Source: Raphanus sativus
Taxonomy: Eukaryota > Streptophyta > Magnoliopsida > Brassicales > Brassicaceae
Assembly: GCF_000801105.2 (NCBI RefSeq)
Contig: NC_079515.1
Coordinates: forward strand, 7,068,001-7,132,000
Length of the DNA: 64,000 bases
Direction of reading: 5' to 3'
The notes below the pieces were generated by a model. The model worked only from the letters and a program-made list of their open reading frames with translations, was not told the origin of the DNA and ran no database searches. Every line of letters begins with the position of its first letter. Position 1 is the stretch's first letter. The position numbers and the translations under genes were made by a program. Positions 46,627 through 58,564 of the stretch are shown one piece after another.

Positions 46627-47359
46627 TCTAGGTGTTTTCATGCACCATGTGTAGTGATGAATTTTTTAAAAGTTAAATTTTGTATTTTAAAATGTAATTT
46701 ATTAATATTATATATTTTATTATTTTGACTAATAATTAATATAAATATCATTAATTAAGCATAAAATTAAGAGAATTTTTTTTATTTTAAATGATATTTA
46801 AGAATATATATGTATATATATAAAGTTAAAATCTTAGATTAAAAAAATTATTTATTTCATTTGGTTAAATTATTAAATCAACTTGTACAAAATTACTAAA
46901 AATCATATAAAATTGTATAGTTATCAAAATTTAAAACTAAATAATATTTATATAATTTGTAGATATTTAAAAGAAACTAATGATATTACGATTTATTTTT
47001 TTAATTCAGAAAATTTAGAAAATTTTAGATAATAAATTTTTTATTATTATAAAAGAAAAATTATATAATATTTCGAAATTCAAAATATCATATTTGAATA
47101 TATTTATTTTAGTGATGATTTATGAGTTATTACCATATTCTACAAAGTTTACCAAAAATATAAATCAATATTAAATGTAATATATGAGTTATTGCCATAT
47201 TCTAAAAAGATTTCCAAAAATATATATTAGCATTAAATGTAATTGTCCATGTCATATTTAACCGTATGACATGTCATCAATCTTAATAGCCACGTCACAA
47301 TTCTTTTTGTGAAAACGATTGTAGAGAAGACATGTGGCAAATCACTTATCAAATATAGA
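46627..47359 (-). mobile_element. Non-autonomous Helitron B
   Basis: On the minus strand it starts TCTATATTTGATAAG at 47359, contains CCACATGTCTTCTCTACAAT, and ends ACACATGGTGCATGAAAACAC CTAG at 46630-46627. Length is 733 bases with no coding capacity. It stands head to tail with Helitron A, and CTAG directly precedes its TC start. The 3' flank is A, not the expected T, so the ends are somewhat worn. Confidence 0.7.
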
Positions 47360-48826
47360 CTAGGGGATCCCATATGTTTTTATTTTCCTTGACAGAGAGG
47401 TTAAAAATCTGAAGCATTCTTGTGGGGTTTTAGTGTTTGTCCTTTTTGTTTTTGTTTTTATCGGTTTGTATTTCATCTAGTATTTTTTTTCAGTTTCATC
47501 AATCAAATTCAGAAGGCAAAAAAAAAAAACAGAAAGTGAAAAAAAATTGTTTCTTTTCTATCTTGTGTTGAAAATAGATTATATGAGTTAGATCTATAAA
47601 GTTTCAACTAACTTAAGTACAATAATAACGAAACTAATGAAAAAGCTGAGAAAAAAATTGAAACCGCCATTTTTGGAAGCAGATAATAGCAGGTCAATAT
47701 GGAGAAGACGATATGCAATTTATTATTTTGCCCTTCATTAAATAAAAAAAGAAAAAATAAGACAAAAAGGTAAAGAGGAGGGTTCGAACTCAGGTTATTT
47801 GAGCAATACGACGACCACTTACCATATGAACCGGCGTAAATCATTGCTTATATATGCATCCTCTGTATTTATACTATATACATTCGTAAAAGCTTATAAA
47901 ATATAAGATGAAGAAGAGTGAGATACAGAGTACGAAAGAGAGAAAGATCTTTGGGCATCCATTCACGAGATTTAACATGGATTGTAACCATGTTGTTGAT
48001 GGAGAAAAAAAAAGATAGGGCGATGAAGAAAAGAGAAACACAGAATGAAAAGAACGGAAATATGGGAGGAGGAGAAAAACGTGGGGTGTCTACAAAATAT
48101 TCTCTCAGATTTTTAGAGTAGATTTAGGAAAATATCTATAATCGAAAATGGAAGTTTCCATATTTTTCGGATTTGATTAGAATACGTATTCTACCTCACC
48201 CAGAACACAGTACAATACGTGGGAAGCCTATTCTTCCTTAGACGTCATATAAGGTAAAAAGTAGAAGACTATATGACACAAAAACTACGTAAGATACAAC
48301 ATAGAGTTGAGGCTATATATCGTTATATAGCTGCAGGTAGACTGAAGACATGTTGCTAGATTGTAACGTAACAAATTCTACCTCAGATATAAGGTAGAAG
48401 AAATTTTAGTTTACGGTATATACCCAGGATATATCTATGTATAAAAATTAGTATCTGATTTCTAAAAGAAGTAGACTACCAGAATTTGTATTCTAACCTA
48501 GGTTAGAAGACAAAATAAAATATGATTCCCCATTTAAAAAAAATAATTTTAAACATATATATTGTCATACCTATATTTTTAATAGTTTTCATATTTTTTT
48601 ACATTTTTAAAGTTATGTTTACTATTTTTTCCATGAACGAAGGGTAAAACATGTTCAGAATTGCCAAAAGTATGAAAAATCCTAAATGGACAAACAAAAA
48701 TTTAAAGTGTTTCTTTTTTCCAATTCTCCCATTAAAGTATGCACATATAAAACTGGGAAGGACAAACGTGAGAGTCAAAAACCCTAATAAACAAGCCACC
48801 TCTTGCTTTCTTAAAACACCTTGGAG
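47360..48826. other. Intergenic upstream of F-box copy 3
   Basis: Contains a tRNA-like stretch on the minus strand near 47775-47845 (see separate entry). The remainder is AT-rich, with a leader just before 48827. Open frames here are short and unlike any family I know. Confidence 0.45.
47770..47845 (-). mobile_element. tRNA-like head, possible SINE remnant
   Basis: On the minus strand TTCATATGGTAAGTGGTC is followed about 37 bases later by the B box GAGTTCGAACC. This resembles the Pol III promoter of a tRNA-derived SINE. No acceptor stem of a true tRNA and no target duplication were found. Confidence 0.4.
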
Positions 48827-50005
48827 ATGACAAGAGAAACATCAAGATTACTTCCTCTACCCTGGGATCTGGAAGATGAAATACTTTCTAGAGTTCCGGC
48901 GCCATCTTTGAGACGATTACGGTTTAGTTGCAAGCGATGGAACGCTTTATTCAAAGATCAGGAGTTCATCAAGAAGCACTCTGATAAAGCAGCAAAGCAG
49001 CATCTGGTTCTCATGTTGAATAATTTAAAGGTTTATTCAATGAATGTAAATCTCCATGAAATTCACACCAACGTTGTTGATCCACACAAGTTGATGAGCC
49101 TTATAGTTTTCAATAATCCAGAAAAATTCAAGGTATGTAAAATATTTCACTGTGACGGGTTATTGTTATGCACCACCTTGGACTTTAAACTCGTGATCTG
49201 GAACCCTTGTACTGGCCAAATAAGGTGGATCCCATTCAGTGATCGTTACAATACTAACTCCAACTTTGTTCTTGGATACGATAATAACAAAACCTATAAA
49301 ATCTTGAGGTGCAGCAGGGGTAGCCCTGCCAGAAACGTTGGAGTTGTTGAGTATGGAATCTATGATTTTGGGTCTCATTCGTGGAAGAATCTTAATAACG
49401 TTACTCCCAAATACAGCTACATAGTTTCAGAGGGCGTATCATTAAAGGGGAATATTTATTGGATTGTCCTCGATAAAGAGAAACAATATGTCTTACGTAG
49501 TTTTCATTTTTCAACAAAGAGATTTGGAGAGATTAGTATTCCTTTTTCGAACATCGGTGTTGATTCTTGTCCTACAGCTCTCTCAGTTGTTAGAGAAGAA
49601 AGACTGGCAGTATTGTATAGCAGTATTTCTCATCCAACACAGATTGCGATATTGATGACGACAGATGATAAGATTGATCAGACCAAACTTGTGCCGGGGA
49701 CCAAGTTTTTATCAGTGGATCTATATAAGATCAGTATTCCTCGTGAGCTTATTTCAAGTGAGACAAGTTTCTTCATCGACGAGGAGAAGAAAGCGGCCGT
49801 GTTATGCGATCCTGAATATACATCTAATACGGGGATGGTATTCCTTGTTGGAGAGGACAATCGATTCTTGAAAATCCCCATAAGGGAACATAGAGACCAG
49901 GTATGGACGCCACATATTTACAATTACGTTCCAAGCTTGGTTCAAATCCAACAGGGTACCGTAGAGTTTTTGACAGAAGGACGCAAAAGAAGAAAACGGC
50001 ATTAG
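48827..50005 (+). CDS. F-box protein with FBA_1-type associated domain (copy 3)
   Basis: A single exon of 392 residues from ATG 48827, the start shared by the other copies (MTRETSRLLPLPWDL). F-box: DEILSRVPAPSLRRLRFSCKR; associated domain: CDGLLLCTTLDF, LVIWNPCTGQIRWI, YDFGSHSWKNL, FFIDEEKKAAVLCD, GMVFLVGEDN, IYNYVPSLVQIQ; basic end GRKRRKRH. It keeps the tryptophan codon that copy 2 has lost and shows no damage. It presumably acts as an SCF substrate adaptor; targets unknown. The sequence is more distant from copies 1 and 2 than they are from each other. Confidence 0.92.
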   Translation: MTRETSRLLPLPWDLEDEILSRVPAPSLRRLRFSCKRWNALFKDQEFIKKHSDKAAKQHLVLMLNNLKVYSMNVNLHEIHTNVVDPHKLMSLIVFNNPEKFKVCKIFHCDGLLLCTTLDFKLVIWNPCTGQIRWIPFSDRYNTNSNFVLGYDNNKTYKILRCSRGSPARNVGVVEYGIYDFGSHSWKNLNNVTPKYSYIVSEGVSLKGNIYWIVLDKEKQYVLRSFHFSTKRFGEISIPFSNIGVDSCPTALSVVREERLAVLYSSISHPTQIAILMTTDDKIDQTKLVPGTKFLSVDLYKISIPRELISSETSFFIDEEKKAAVLCDPEYTSNTGMVFLVGEDNRFLKIPIREHRDQVWTPHIYNYVPSLVQIQQGTVEFLTEGRKRRKRH

Positions 50006-50420
50006 TCTTTAAATATTTTTATATTTCTCTTAATTTTATCGTTCTTTTTGAAGGTGAATGTCGCTTGATTAATTAACGAACTGGACTTATATTTTATTTT
50101 ATGAACATATCACCTGTTATAGGCTTGGCCTTTGTATTTTTTCTTTTCTTCTTTGCGTTACATTTAGTTTGCATCAACATCGTAACATATTGGCGGCAAG
50201 GATCAATCTCTTTTATATCTTTCACTTTAAGCAGTTTTTGAGAATTATAAAACGAGGGTTTCACTTCATCAACATTGATTCGTTGAATATTTTGTGTTAA
50301 AGAAATTTTACAACTCCAAAACTAAAAGTGACGGAGTTAGACCAAGCTGTGTTATATTTATATAGCTTCTTGTCTTTGCATCACAACTAAACCAAATAAA
50401 TCAACTATTTGATCGATCTC
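50006..50420. other. 3' flank of F-box copy 3
   Basis: The repeated F-box flanking block again (GTCGCTTGATTAATTAACGA, ATCACCTGTTATAG), as at 42310 and 51520. No gene. Confidence 0.6.
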
Positions 50421-51485
50421 AAGGGCATGTGACCAACACGGATCGGTTCATGAAAATCCGGGTAGGAAAATAAAAAAATACCATGCCACTTGTTTACAAT
50501 TATGTTCCAAACTTGGTTCAAATCCAACAGGGTAGAATTATGACAGAAGGACGCAAAAGGAGAAGAAACGGCATAACTTTTTTTTTTTTTGTCGTCAACA
50601 ACACAGACTCATATAGACTCTGCGGATCAAACTGGGAACTCTGCATCCATGTGAACGACGAAAGACGATTACTGTCTGGCACTGCGCACTAGACGATCCG
50701 CCTTTAAATTCTCCGTCCGTGGTACATGGATAATCTGTGAGTTCGAGAAACTGTCTTGTAATCTCTTTATATCCTCCAGATAACTCGCAAAAGCTGGCTA
50801 CTCTTCTGGTTCCGAAACCATCTTCACCAACTGAGAACAATCCGTTGCAAACGTAACCTGATACTGTTGTAAGTTCTTCATACATTCCATCGCCCAAATT
50901 AAAGCCTCTACCTCCGCGTGTAGTAGAGATAGAGTAGCCCGGACATTTCGAGCCCCCATCAAACCTGTAAATCCTTCGAGCGTACTGAACCACCCTTGTC
51001 CCGAAAAAGACTCGTTATCCTTCCATGAGCCATTCGTAAAACACCATCGTCCTGGAATAATGGGAAATTGGTGAATTTGTGGAGCTATAGAACTCCTTAT
51101 ATTTGTCTCTTGTGCCGCAGCCCACATACTAGATTCAGTTTCAGCCAGCGTTAGTATATCCCTTGCGTCAACGTCCAAATTACTGAATACCTTATTGTTC
51201 CTTGCTTTCCAAATATACCATAAAATCCATGCGAATTGATGATCCTTCAGTTTCGGTAATACTCGCCAAAATAAGTAATCCATATTTGTGAATAGAGAAT
51301 TCGATGGAAAAAACTCTGGATTAGTCGGAATCGTTGATAGCGCCCAGACTTGCCGTGCTGGAAAACAGTCGAAGAACACATGATTCAAAGACTCCTCGTC
51401 ATACCCATATCTATCACAACCAATATTTCCTTTCAAACCTCTTGCTTTGAGATTCTGCAACGCAAGAAGAAACGGCATAACTAGC
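50421..51485 (+). pseudogene. F-box C-terminal tail fragment split by a LINE
   Basis: About 150 bases (50427-50578) encode the very end of an F-box gene: FMKIRVG, then LVYNYVPNLVQIQQG, then MTEGRKRRRNG. A stop occurs within (GGAAAATAA near 50470). A LINE is inserted in the last codons, and the tail resumes at 51465 (AGAAGAAACGGCATAACT) to run into the usual 3' flank. The N-terminal and middle parts are absent. Confidence 0.8.
50561..51482 (-). mobile_element. 5'-truncated LINE with 18-bp target duplication
   Basis: AGAAGAAACGGCATAACT is present at 50561-50578 and 51465-51482. Between lies a minus-strand LINE end of about 886 bases with an A tail (T run 50578-50590). Its frame from about 51464 down to 50798 encodes a zinc-finger-like part (CDRYGYDEESLNHVFFDCF), the WYIWKARNNKVFSN motif and an RNase H domain (FTNGSWKDN, HAEVEALIWAMECM, FATDCSQLVKMVS). 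A TAG at 50797-50795, where Trp is expected, interrupts it; PAFASYLEDIKRLQDSF follows in frame. The perfect duplication suggests a recent insertion, truncated at its 5' end as usual. Confidence 0.93.
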
Positions 51486-52356
51486 GGTGCATTTCCATGT
51501 TTTTGTTTTTCTTTTGGTAGTGAATGTTCTTTGATTAATTAATGAATTGGTCTTATATCTTATTTTATTTTATTGTATTGTACATATCACCTGTTATAGT
51601 TTGTGTCTTCTTCTCTGGCATTACATTCAGTAGGCATCTATAGTAATAACTAACCACTATCTCAATTGATACAGCAGCATCGTAACATATTTCTGGGAAG
51701 GATTGATCGGTGTTGAACGTTTTGGGTTGTTGATCTTAACTTTATGTTTAATCTTTTGCGTGTAACGTGTTGGTGTTTATCTATTGATTGTTGGATACCT
51801 TTGCTGCCTATTTTTTCATTATTAAGCAGTTTTTAATCATTGTTTCATTATTGCGTATTTTCTATGCCAATCGCTCATTATAAAACCAGAGTCTAATCAA
51901 CCTTGATTCGTTTATACGTTGCGCTAATAACTAACTATACGAACTCCAAAACAATGTGTTATTGCACTCAAGAAGCAACTTATGAAGGGATCATGAGACC
52001 AAGCAGCCTTTATATGGCAAAAGGTTTTTGTCTTTGCAACTACACCAAGATCGCGTTTAGAGTTTCGTCTTTGCATTACACTCAAATTTCAACTACCCAA
52101 GTAAAAGCCTATTTCTAAATATTTATTTGTTTACAAAAAGTGAATAATTTTTTTTGGGATTTGGCTTTGGCCAAATTAAGAAGTGACTTTAGCCAACTTT
52201 TTCTATATATTTAATGCAAATTTCTCGCACTAATTATATAAATCTAAGCTCTTTGTGTATTTACATAAATGAACATAAATAGAAGTTATTAACATCGTTG
52301 GTGTACCGTAACTTATTCGACTATATATAATCTTTAGCCGAAAACACCAACACATT
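51486..52356. repeat. Duplicated F-box flank and CIPK1 3' flank
   Basis: 51520-51810 matches 42310-42600 and 51900-52076 matches 43012-43174: the flanking block of the F-box cluster in its uninterrupted form. The last 200 bases are the 3' UTR of CIPK1. No gene. Confidence 0.75.
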
Positions 52357-55300
52357 CTATGTTACTAGCTCTTGGTCCGGCGAGGAAGTGCCTACTTCTT
52401 TTAATAGTCTCTCGTACAACTGCATCAGACCCAAAAAAAACTGAATTCAATTTTTATAGTACTTAACACACAGAAATCACAAAATAGTTAGTAGCATACC
52501 TGTCTATACAAAGATGAATCGCCATAAGATTTTCTTAACTCAACCACGTTCAGTGACGGCTTTATCTCAAAAACCTGTTTATTCATACAATTGCATTTTT
52601 TGCTTAGTTCAATGTAATCACTAAATAGGCCAAAAGATAGTGAAATATTATTATGTAATATACCTCAGCTGTTACTGATAAGCCAACTTGACCCTTCTGG
52701 TTATGTTCTTCTTGCTTTACTTTCAACTGTACAACAAAACAAAAATAAAATAAAATAGTTTAATTTTTATAAACTCCACAAATTCAACTAGCAAAGAAAG
52801 AGGAAAGAAGAGATAATAGTGAAGACTCACCTTGGCATGTTTCTTTTGTACACTGAATCCCATTTCAGTAACTGCGGTTTCTATTTTCTCTAATAAATCT
52901 TTTGCTGAGGTATTTGAAGTGAATCTTATTCTCCTCTCTGATACATCCTGACAATTGGAAAGTACAACTTTGTTTTAGTATACATAGTGTCTCAAGCAGA
53001 CACATCTTTGAAACATAGCAAAGGAATATATGTACCTCTTGTTCAAAGAAACCAGATAGGTCAAGAAAGGAAGACATTCCAATCAACTGAAACGCGTTGA
53101 TGATGGTCGGTGAATCATTGCCCTTTCCATCTTCCGATCCCTACACAGTTCAGAGCATTTAGCACACTGTACTTACATTGAGATTAGAAAAGAAAAAAGA
53201 ATGTGGCTGTTAGATTCTTACGACTTCTTGGATTGAGAAAGTATCATCGTCTGTGTCAACGTCTTCTTCGTCATCATCATCGTCTGGAACTGAAGGAGTG
53301 TAGTCGTTCCTGAACCATTCGCTGCCTTTAATACCTGCGACTGTTATCCTCGTGACTGGATTTGGATCCAGCATTTTCTTGATCATGGTTCTTGCACCTG
53401 GTGATAACCATCTTGGTATCGGTGGATCGCCTTTGCATATCTGAAGAAAGATTGAAATATTATTATCATGATGTATCTTCAAAATGTGTGTCGAATAGAA
53501 GAAAAGAGGCTGAACGGGTTTTACCTTCTGGTAAAGAACTGCGAGGTTTCTATCATCAAAAGGGAGACATCCGGTTAGAATCACATACAGGACTACACCG
53601 CATGACCATATATCAGATGCTGCACCCTCGTAGCCTCTGTTGGCTAGTACCTCAGGCGCAACGTAGTTAGGACTTCCACAGGTTGTATGTAGCAATCCGT
53701 CTTCCTGAAAATACCATAGCAAAAAAATGTTTAATTACAACAGTTATTCAAACTCAACAATTTCTTTCTGATTATGGTAATGATGTATATAAGATGATAT
53801 TTCAAAAGTACCCTAAAATGCTGAGGCAGAGCACTGAGTCCAAAGTCTGTGATCTTTATATGTCCCTTTGCATCAAGAAGAACGTTCTCTAGCTGCAATA
53901 TAAGAGAAAAAAGTTGAATATTAGGGAAAATTATCATCATATTAGGTTATTAGGGTTTTGGAGACGTGTAAAGCACGGACCTTGAGGTCCCTGTGGAAAA
54001 CACCTTTGATGTGACAGTAACTGATTCCATCGATGAGCTGCTGAAACATTTTTCTTCCCTCTGTTTCTGTTAGCTTTCCGTTTGAAACCTGAGAGAGATA
54101 TCAGAGTGTGATTTTAGCTTAAAAAATACACTCTTGAGTGAGCTTTGCTTGCAGAAGAAGGTAATGGAATCTTACAATTCTGTCGAACAATTCTCCTCCG
54201 CTGACTAATTCCATCACCATATTGATCTTCGTTTTGCTAGCCAATACCTGCATGATGAAGTTGGCCCATTAGTTTCAAGATGTTTTGTGATCAGATGTTT
54301 AAATATTTAAAAGCTTGCTCCTAATAAAAAGTGAATAAATTCTAAAAATATGATCTCAATCATATCAAATTTGATCAAAAAAAAAATCATATCAAAAAAG
54401 AAATCCATAATAAACAAAACCCTTGGGTGTCCAAAATACACGAAAACATAAAAAATAGGTTAACCAAATTAAACACAACCAGATAATGACACAAACGTGA
54501 ACCACGTGCATCCAGTATGTGTAATACACATAATCGGTTGCTTGACCAAAGAGTCAAGATTGATCCGCGTTACAGGGCAAAGCAACTCAAAGAAGGTGAG
54601 ATAATTACAAGTCAACAATAAACGTCCTCCACTATTTTTTGACCCAAAGGTACAGCAAACCAAAATAATAATGCATATAACTGTATTTTATTTAACAACA
54701 TTATCATAACAAGAAGAAACGTATGCGTAAGATGAAAGTGGGTCCATATGGATAAAAAGCTTAAAAAGGTCCTAAGATTAGGCAATTATTAACGATCAGC
54801 GCCATATCCTGCAATTTTCACGACATGAATTTTGGGACCCACGCTGAATTGAAAAGTTCAAGTTACCGGCAAATCCAGCAACCATTTCGACAATGGAATT
54901 ATTAAAACTTTTTTTCAAATGAATAATTTGATGTAAAGTGGCTAATATGGCAACGTGAAAAACAAGCTAAAGGAACATACTTCGGTACGAAACTCTTTTA
55001 AAGTGATTAAACCGAATGACTTGTAAGATATTCTCAAAAGCGACAATGTAGTTTCAGAGAAAATCTGATGTTTAGTCCTCAAAGTCAGCAAGCTCTAACC
55101 CACTTTTTGTTTAATACTTAAGATAATAACATAAAAACTAAACTATTATTAGTGATTCCAGACCTATTAATCTAAATTAAAACAAAAAATGGGATTAGAT
55201 ATAAATAAATATATATAAGCAATAATTGAGAAAATTTAAGTTCCACTTTCTGTCAGACTCAGGTACTAAATAAAAGAAAAGAACCTACCTACACCACAAA

Positions 55301-55848
55301 CAAACAAACGAAAAAAATCATCCAAATTGCTATATTAATCAATGAAAGAATCATTGGATAATCCAGCAAGATTATAGGAGTAATTTTTTTTTTATCAAAA
55401 CGCTATTTACACAAATTAAATTAGGTAAGATTATTTGGGATACTCACCTCATGTAATCTGACAATGTTGGGATGTTTCAGCATTTTCAGCGTTCTGATCT
55501 CTCTTTTAATCTGCAAAATTAAATTAATTACGAGATCTTTTAAATAACTAATTCCAACAAATCTCCCGGCGATTTTTTCGCCTAGAAGTTTACCAGATAA
55601 AAATTAATTAATTAATTTGAATATCATCGATTATATCGAAAACGTGGAAAAAGAACCTGCAAGGAGAAGTTAAGATCGGCGATACGAGACTTGTCGATGA
55701 TCTTAACGGCGAACGGTTGACAAGACACGGTGTCTTTAGCGAATTTTACTTTACCGAAATTACCCTCGCCAAGCGTCCTTCCAAGCTCGTATTTCCCCAG
55801 TCGCATTCCCTTCCTCACCTCCTTCTCTTCCGCTTTCTCTCTCACCAT
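52357..55848 (-). CDS. CIPK1: CBL-interacting protein kinase 1
   Basis: Twelve exons on the minus strand (55848-55657, 55510-55448, 54247-54176, 54088-53981, 53892-53812, 53704-53525, 53440-53222, 53140-53036, 52947-52831, 52726-52664, 52574-52500, 52419-52357) give 445 residues. Kinase domain: GEGNFGKV loop (~27), [13 protein letters not shown] at 141-145, DFG at 161-163, activation loop to APE (~189). The regulatory part carries the NAF motif (320-322, [10 protein letters not shown]) that binds calcineurin-B-like calcium sensors, then the phosphatase-interaction region and a C-terminal domain ending at TAG 52357. CIPK1 pairs with CBL1 and CBL9 in stress, ABA and nutrient (K+, nitrate) signalling in Arabidopsis. 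Intron 2 is large (1,200 bases) and holds sequence also found at 43774. Intact. Confidence 0.95.
54289..55180. repeat. Repeated segment inside CIPK1 intron 2
   Basis: Partner of the copy at 43774-44271. It lies wholly within intron 2 of CIPK1 (54248-55447) and leaves splice sites untouched. Confidence 0.85.
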
Positions 55849-57120
55849 CCAATCACCGGTTTATATATTTTTCCAATGAAGCAGAGAACCAAAAACGATT
55901 TTATCGAATGCTCGCTTGAATCTTTCCCGGTTAGATTGCGTCTATGGCTTTTAGCTTTGTGTATTGTATTTGTATGTGTGAGGGAGATATATAAATATGT
56001 TTGAAAGAGAGGAAGAAGATTGGGAAGAAGAAGAGAAGAAGAGGCTGTTGAAATTGAATAGAGAGGACGCCACTTCTCGTTGCTTCCTCCCTTCCTTTTT
56101 ATATTCCCCCTTTTATTTATTTCTGATTATTTTAATTCTTTTTTTTTTGGTTTCTTGTTAAACAGATTTTTTTATTGGATAACAATTAACGTGTTAATCT
56201 TTTTTTCTCAAAACCATATTTATCTGGAAGATAAAATTTTCTAATAGAGAAAATCTTGCTTACAAATTTTGATATATTTTAAAAATAAATATTTCTAAAT
56301 CAGTCATTTTTTTACAGCAGGGAACATCTTTAGTTATATTACATTATTTTTGTTGGAGTATATGTAAAATAAGATGCATTAGCAAAGCTGTATGTGTATT
56401 TTATGTGTACTTGTAGACATCTACGGGCCCACGTCATTTCCTGCAATTGTTTTTATGCTGAAATTAAATAATTAAATCTATAAAATAGATTTCATGAGAA
56501 CTTTGGTTTTATTTTAAGTTGGAAAGAGATGCTATGTTGCCCCTTTTATATATGATCGTGTTGTGGAGCAGTTTTGATCTTGTTTCAGATTTTAGATTTT
56601 TTTTTTTAGATAAATACAGATTTTAGATTTTTCTCTTTTATATAAATATATAAGCGTGTAATGCAGTATTGTTTTATCAAGTTTACTATAGTTTTAGTTT
56701 CCACCTGGATTTAGCTTTCTACCAAAATTTATGATTATTTTAAAAATTATTTTATAATAAAATACATAATTTATAACCAGAGATCTTAAACTATATAAGG
56801 ATAACAATATGTTTTCAGTACCATGTGCATAAATTAAAAATTTAATTTAAGCTATATCTAAAAATTAAAAATTTATTAATATTTTCTTATTTTCTTACCG
56901 GTATTTTAATTAAATGAAAGTTAAGATAAAATAAATAATTTTGTTTATTTTAAATTTATATTCAAGAATAACTGTATATATTTTGATACAAATTTTATAA
57001 TTATCAAAAATTCTGAAGATTTTTAAGTAATAAAAAGTGCATAACTACAAAAAGATAATTAGATCATTTTAATTTTTTGACAAAGTATCGTTATATTCTA
57101 TTTCTATTATTATAGTATCC
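55849..57120. other. CIPK1 leader and promoter, then AT-rich DNA
   Basis: 55849-56060 is a purine/pyrimidine-biased leader on the minus strand. Beyond it no gene, and no element ends up to 57120. Confidence 0.5.
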
Positions 57121-57150
57121 AACTAGATGATGGTCCGCACACTTGTGCGG
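57121..57150 (-). mobile_element. Helitron 3' terminus, minus strand
   Basis: The minus strand reads TCCGCACAAGTGTGCGGA (perfect 7-bp-arm hairpin), CCATCAT, then CTAG and T, ending at about 57122. The body would extend to the right, but I cannot fix its 5' end because other elements follow. Confidence 0.6.
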
Positions 57151-58564
57151 ATTAGTTATCCAGTTAATTCAAATTTTAACATAATTTTTAATTTCAATAG
57201 TAAATTAATCAAAAGATAGACTTTGCTTTTTTATTACAACTCAAGATAGATAATAATTTTTAATTTCAATAATAAATTAATCAAAAGATAGACTTTGCCT
57301 TATTCTTTTACCAAATATCACATGTAAAAATTATCATCATCATAATAACCTAATAAAATTGTATTAATACTCTAAAGTAACAAATTATAAATCTACAAAA
57401 TAAAACATAAGTACCAATTATCAGTGAAGCTTATATAATCAAACTATTTTTCATCAAAGTATTAAGTGATAAAATCTACAATAACTGAAAACATACTTCA
57501 ATTTTTTAAAAATACAAACAAAAGTAATAAATTATATATGTCTACTAAAATCTGGACTCATATTTTTCTTTTTTTTTATCGGTGAGAGATTATATTATTT
57601 GTACTCATAGTTTTTGATTGGTAAGATAATTCGGTGACATAAAAGAGAAGCAAACTTCTTTTCTTTAATTAATAAATAAAAAACATTAAATAATTTAATA
57701 TTAATTTAAAGTAATCATAAGTTGAAAAAACTATAAATTATTGCTAAAATTTGATAATACTTGTTAACAATAATTATCCCTGAATATAATGAAACTATTT
57801 ATTGAATAATCACTAAAACATTTAAAACTAAAAATTTGAAAAGTTACTTATTAAAACTAAAGACTCAACTTAAATCATGTAATACGACAAATAGGTTTCT
57901 AAAAATAATAAAATATGATAAATAAAAAAAACTAAATTCATGCAGAAAGTAAGCAAAACTAAAATTAACACCTAAAATTATTTAAAATATTTTAAAAATT
58001 TGCAAATTAAAATTAAGAACATGACAAATAAATAAATAACTAAAATTATGGAGAATATGACAAATAAGCAAATTATCTAAAGATTATTGAAAATATTAAA
58101 AATAAGCAATAAACAACGACAATACCTAGGTATTTTGTCTGCACATGCGAGAATAGTTTTTTTATGAGTACTTATTAGTTTATGTCCTATTAATCTAAAA
58201 CCAGCACAATAAGTTATTATTTATGTTCTCAAATAGTTAAATCAAACATCAAAGTATTTGCATATGTCAAATATTTTTATCAAAATATATACATATTATT
58301 GTGTTAATTTTTAAAAACACTCTTATCTTAGAAATAGTTTAGAAAATATCTTTATATAAATGTTTTACTTGCTAATATTTAATTATAATTTTTTCGTATC
58401 TTAATTTTTGATAATTTTCTAGATATTCTTTTACTCTCAATTATTTAATATTTAATGTATCATATAAATTTATATTATTAAAATAAAATTCGTTTTTAAT
58501 TAAATATAAAATTCATTAAGGGTATTGTTTAAATTAATAAATGAGTGAATCAGTTAGAAACTAA
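57151..58564. other. AT-rich DNA, probably degenerate Helitron interior
   Basis: No gene. 57170-57300 contains a 50-base near-duplicate (TTAATTTCAATAGTAAATTA and TCAAAAGATAGACTTTGC twice). A weak minus-strand Helitron-like end (CGCATGTGCAG hairpin, then ACCTAG) lies at about 58126-58155. Confidence 0.45.

Noticed and set aside
48599..48799. 66-codon hydrophobic minus-strand frame as a membrane peptide gene
   Set aside because: T-rich promoter DNA of F-box copy 3; hydrophobic codons arise by composition, and there are no other signs of a gene.
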